DNA from: Algicola sagamiensis DSM 14643
GTDB taxonomy: Bacteria > Pseudomonadota > Gammaproteobacteria > Enterobacterales > Alteromonadaceae
Direction: 5' to 3'
DNA length: 64,000 nt
NCBI RefSeq assembly: GCF_000374485.1
Contig: NZ_KB894493.1
Coordinates: 1-64,000, forward strand
In this document: positions 62,210 through 64,000 of the stretch, one piece after another
How the letters are laid out: the number at the start of each line of letters is the position of its first letter
How positions within the stretch are numbered: position 1 is the first letter of the stretch
Translations under genes and position numbers: made by a program
Notes under the pieces: generated by a model
Seen by the model: the letters and a program-made list of their open reading frames with translations, nothing else
Database searches by the model: none
What the model was told of the DNA's origin: nothing

Positions 62210-64000
62210 TTAATCCGCTCTTTTGATCAAATAATAAATGACTGGCAAAACAATTAGTGTTAAAAAAACAGCGCTTAACATTCCTCCAACCATTGGTGCT
62301 GCGATCCTGCTCATGACTTCGGATCCAGTTCCGGTTCCAAACAGAATAGGTAACAAACCAACAATAATGGCAGACGCAGTCATCATGATTGGCCGAACAC
62401 GCAGTCCAGCGCCATTGATGACAGCTTGTTTTAAGTCAGCGCTTGTTGCACTTTTACCCTGCTCCAACATCATTGACTGGTATGACTGATTCAAATAAAC
62501 CAACATCAATACGCCAATTTCAACTGCAACGCCAGCAAGCGCAATAAAGCCGACCCCCACAGCGACCGAAAAGTTAAACCCTTGCAAATACATAAGCCAA
62601 ATACTCCCGATCATGGCAAATGGGAGCGTGCCCATGATCACCGCAACTTCGACAAAATTTCTAAAGTTGAGGTATAGAAGTACAATAATAATCGCAAGTG
62701 TAAATGGAACAACATACGACAGCTTTTCTTTTGCTCGCAACATATATTCATACTGACCTGACCAAGTGATTGAATAACCCGGCGGTAAGTTGAGTTTATT
62801 GGAGACGACCTGTTGTGCTTGTTCAACATAGCTCCCCACATCCACGTCTTCGATATCTACAAAAACCCAGCCATTGATCCGTGCGTTCTCACTTTTAATA
62901 CCCGGCGGACCATCTTCTATCTTGACAAATGCGACATCTGCAAGCGCAATCCGCATCCCTGTCGGGGTGATAATCGGTAAGTGCGATAAAGTTTCTGGTG
63001 AGTTTCGATAATCCTCTGGGTAACGCACATTCACAGGGTATCGTTCTAACCCTTCGACAGATTGAGTGACGTTCATTCCCCCAATAGCCGATGCAACGAC
63101 TTGTTGCACATCCGCAATATTCAATCCATATCGCGCTGCTTTCTCTCGTTGAATATCTACTTTTAAATAACGGCCTCCGGCAACACGTTCTGAATACACA
63201 GAAGCAGTACCCGGAACTTCCATCATAATGGTTTCCAGCTGCTGGCCCAAATTTTGGATCACGTCTAAATCAGGACCTGCTATCTTAATACCCACTGGGG
63301 TTTTGATCCCCGTCGCCAACATATCAATCCGAGTTTTAATCGGCATGACCCATGCATTTGTCAGCCCTGGAAATTGAACGAGACTGTCTAACTCTTTCTT
63401 CAAATTCTCGATAGTGACACCGTCACGCCATTCTTCACGAGGTTTAAGCTGAATAAAGGTTTCTATCATTGTTAATGGTGCGGGGTCTGTTGCAGTTTCT
63501 GCTCGTCCTATTTTTCCGAATACGGATTTAACTTCTGGAACAGTTTTGATCAATTTATCCGTTTGCTGTAATAACGCCCGCGCCTTCCCAATCGATATCC
63601 CAGGATAAGTCGTTGGCATATACATTAAATCACCTTCATCCAAGGGTGGAATAAACTCACTTCCTATTTTGTCAACGGGCCAAAAGCCAATCACAGTCAC
63701 AATCAATGCAGCAACAATTGTTGTTTTCGGCCAATTCAAAACACCTTTTAAGATAGGGAGATAAATAGCAATTAGTACTCGATTAATCGGATTTTTATGT
63801 TCTGAAACCACTTTTCCACGAATAAAATAGCCCATCAAAACAGGAACCAAAGTAATGGCCAATGCCGCAGAAGCGGCCATCGCATAAGTCTTTGTAAATG
63901 CCAACGGCGAAAACATTCGACCTTCTTGTGCTTCTAATGTGAACACAGGAAGAAAAGAAACCGTGATGATCAACAAACTGAAAAAAAGTGCCGGCCCAAC
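62210..64000 (-). CDS. cusA: Heavy-metal efflux RND pump CusA/CzcA type, 3' part
   Basis: The last ~596 codons of an HME-RND inner-membrane pump; the 5' part lies beyond the window. The visible part starts VGPALFFSLLIITVSFLPVFT (TM helices of the first half), then the periplasmic segments with FIPPLDEGDLMYMPTTYPG and GKIGRAETATDPAP, the second half with the TM bundle (VGVGFIALAGVAVEIGVLMLVYLNQ), and the end YYLIKRAD. The similarity to CusA is strong and the metal is probably Cu(I)/Ag(I), but Zn/Co/Cd (CzcA) cannot be excluded without the methionine cluster and partner genes. Confidence 0.93.
   Translation of the reverse strand, partial: VGPALFFSLLIITVSFLPVFTLEAQEGRMFSPLAFTKTYAMAASAALAITLVPVLMGYFIRGKVVSEHKNPINRVLIAIYLPILKGVLNWPKTTIVAALIVTVIGFWPVDKIGSEFIPPLDEGDLMYMPTTYPGISIGKARALLQQTDKLIKTVPEVKSVFGKIGRAETATDPAPLTMIETFIQLKPREEWRDGVTIENLKKELDSLVQFPGLTNAWVMPIKTRIDMLATGIKTPVGIKIAGPDLDVIQNLGQQLETIMMEVPGTASVYSERVAGGRYLKVDIQREKAARYGLNIADVQQVVASAIGGMNVTQSVEGLERYPVNVRYPEDYRNSPETLSHLPIITPTGMRIALADVAFVKIEDGPPGIKSENARINGWVFVDIEDVDVGSYVEQAQQVVSNKLNLPPGYSITWSGQYEYMLRAKEKLSYVVPFTLAIIIVLLYLNFRNFVEVAVIMGTLPFAMIGSIWLMYLQGFNFSVAVGVGFIALAGVAVEIGVLMLVYLNQSYQSMMLEQGKSATSADLKQAVINGAGLRVRPIMMTASAIIVGLLPILFGTGTGSEVMSRIAAPMVGGMLSAVFLTLIVLPVIYYLIKRAD

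Overview
The window looks like chromosomal DNA of a marine gammaproteobacterium, most likely of the Alteromonadales type. The genus cannot be fixed from sequence alone. The reasons are conserved gammaproteobacterial gene blocks (zapA with 6S RNA beside ygfB-pepP-ubiH-ubiI; ffh beside ypjD and a corB-like gene), proteins nearly collinear with E. coli AsnS (466 aa), FklB (206 aa) and PepE, an A+T-leaning base composition, a TonB-dependent receptor, and many secreted peptidases and lipoproteins. No rRNA, tRNA, CRISPR array or insertion sequence was seen. The only mobile-element signal is one tyrosine recombinase near the right end.

Layout. 1-1018: a gene-free stretch ending in the 6S RNA gene (minus strand). 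It also holds an inverted partial copy of the 6S 3' end and part of a further unit at the window edge. 1039-5813: zapA divergent from ygfB-pepP-ubiH-ubiI (division, peptide turnover, ubiquinone synthesis). 5999-10533: glycine cleavage system gcvT-gcvH, then gcvP after a terminator. 10841-12089: a periplasmic binding protein and a secreted histidine-rich protein. 12129-16598 (minus): betB-betA-BCCT transporter, for choline uptake and oxidation to glycine betaine. 16910-20611 (minus): pepE and a frameshifted TonB receptor. 21242-24765: fklB, an SDR plus amidohydrolase pair, and an unrecognised cysteine-cluster protein. 24809-33593: asnS, a frameshifted binding protein, thioesterase, lipoproteins, corB-like, ypjD. 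33828-41974: ffh, a MoxR/DUF58/transglutaminase operon, a multicopper oxidase. 42133-53546: secreted M28 aminopeptidase, Sel1 protein, three small proteins, ribA, a dicarboxylate symporter, a GDSL esterase, gloA, a ribbon-helix-helix protein, a 1114-aa beta-propeller amidohydrolase. 53616-60205: a GH18-like protein, a CNNM protein, a double-VOC protein, a catalase-like gene divergent from a lipoprotein/ECF sigma/anti-sigma operon. 60365-64000: tyrosine recombinase, a methyltransferase fragment, and the 3' part of cusA running off the edge.

Most notable. (1) The catalase-like gene and the divergent lipoprotein-sigma-anti-sigma operon each carry GCAAC-N16-CGTA at promoter distance, which suggests one self-contained ECF stress regulon. 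(2) The 6S RNA 3' end is duplicated in inverted orientation, with its RNA part nearly identical while the flank has drifted, and the downstream flank is present a third time. (3) A recombinase lies 33 bp from a near-perfect inverted repeat shaped like a recombinase core site, with a truncated methyltransferase on its other side. (4) GTGAC-N3-GTCAC palindromes occur four times, far above chance. (5) Two genes carry clean single-base frameshifts, one of them in an A8 run.
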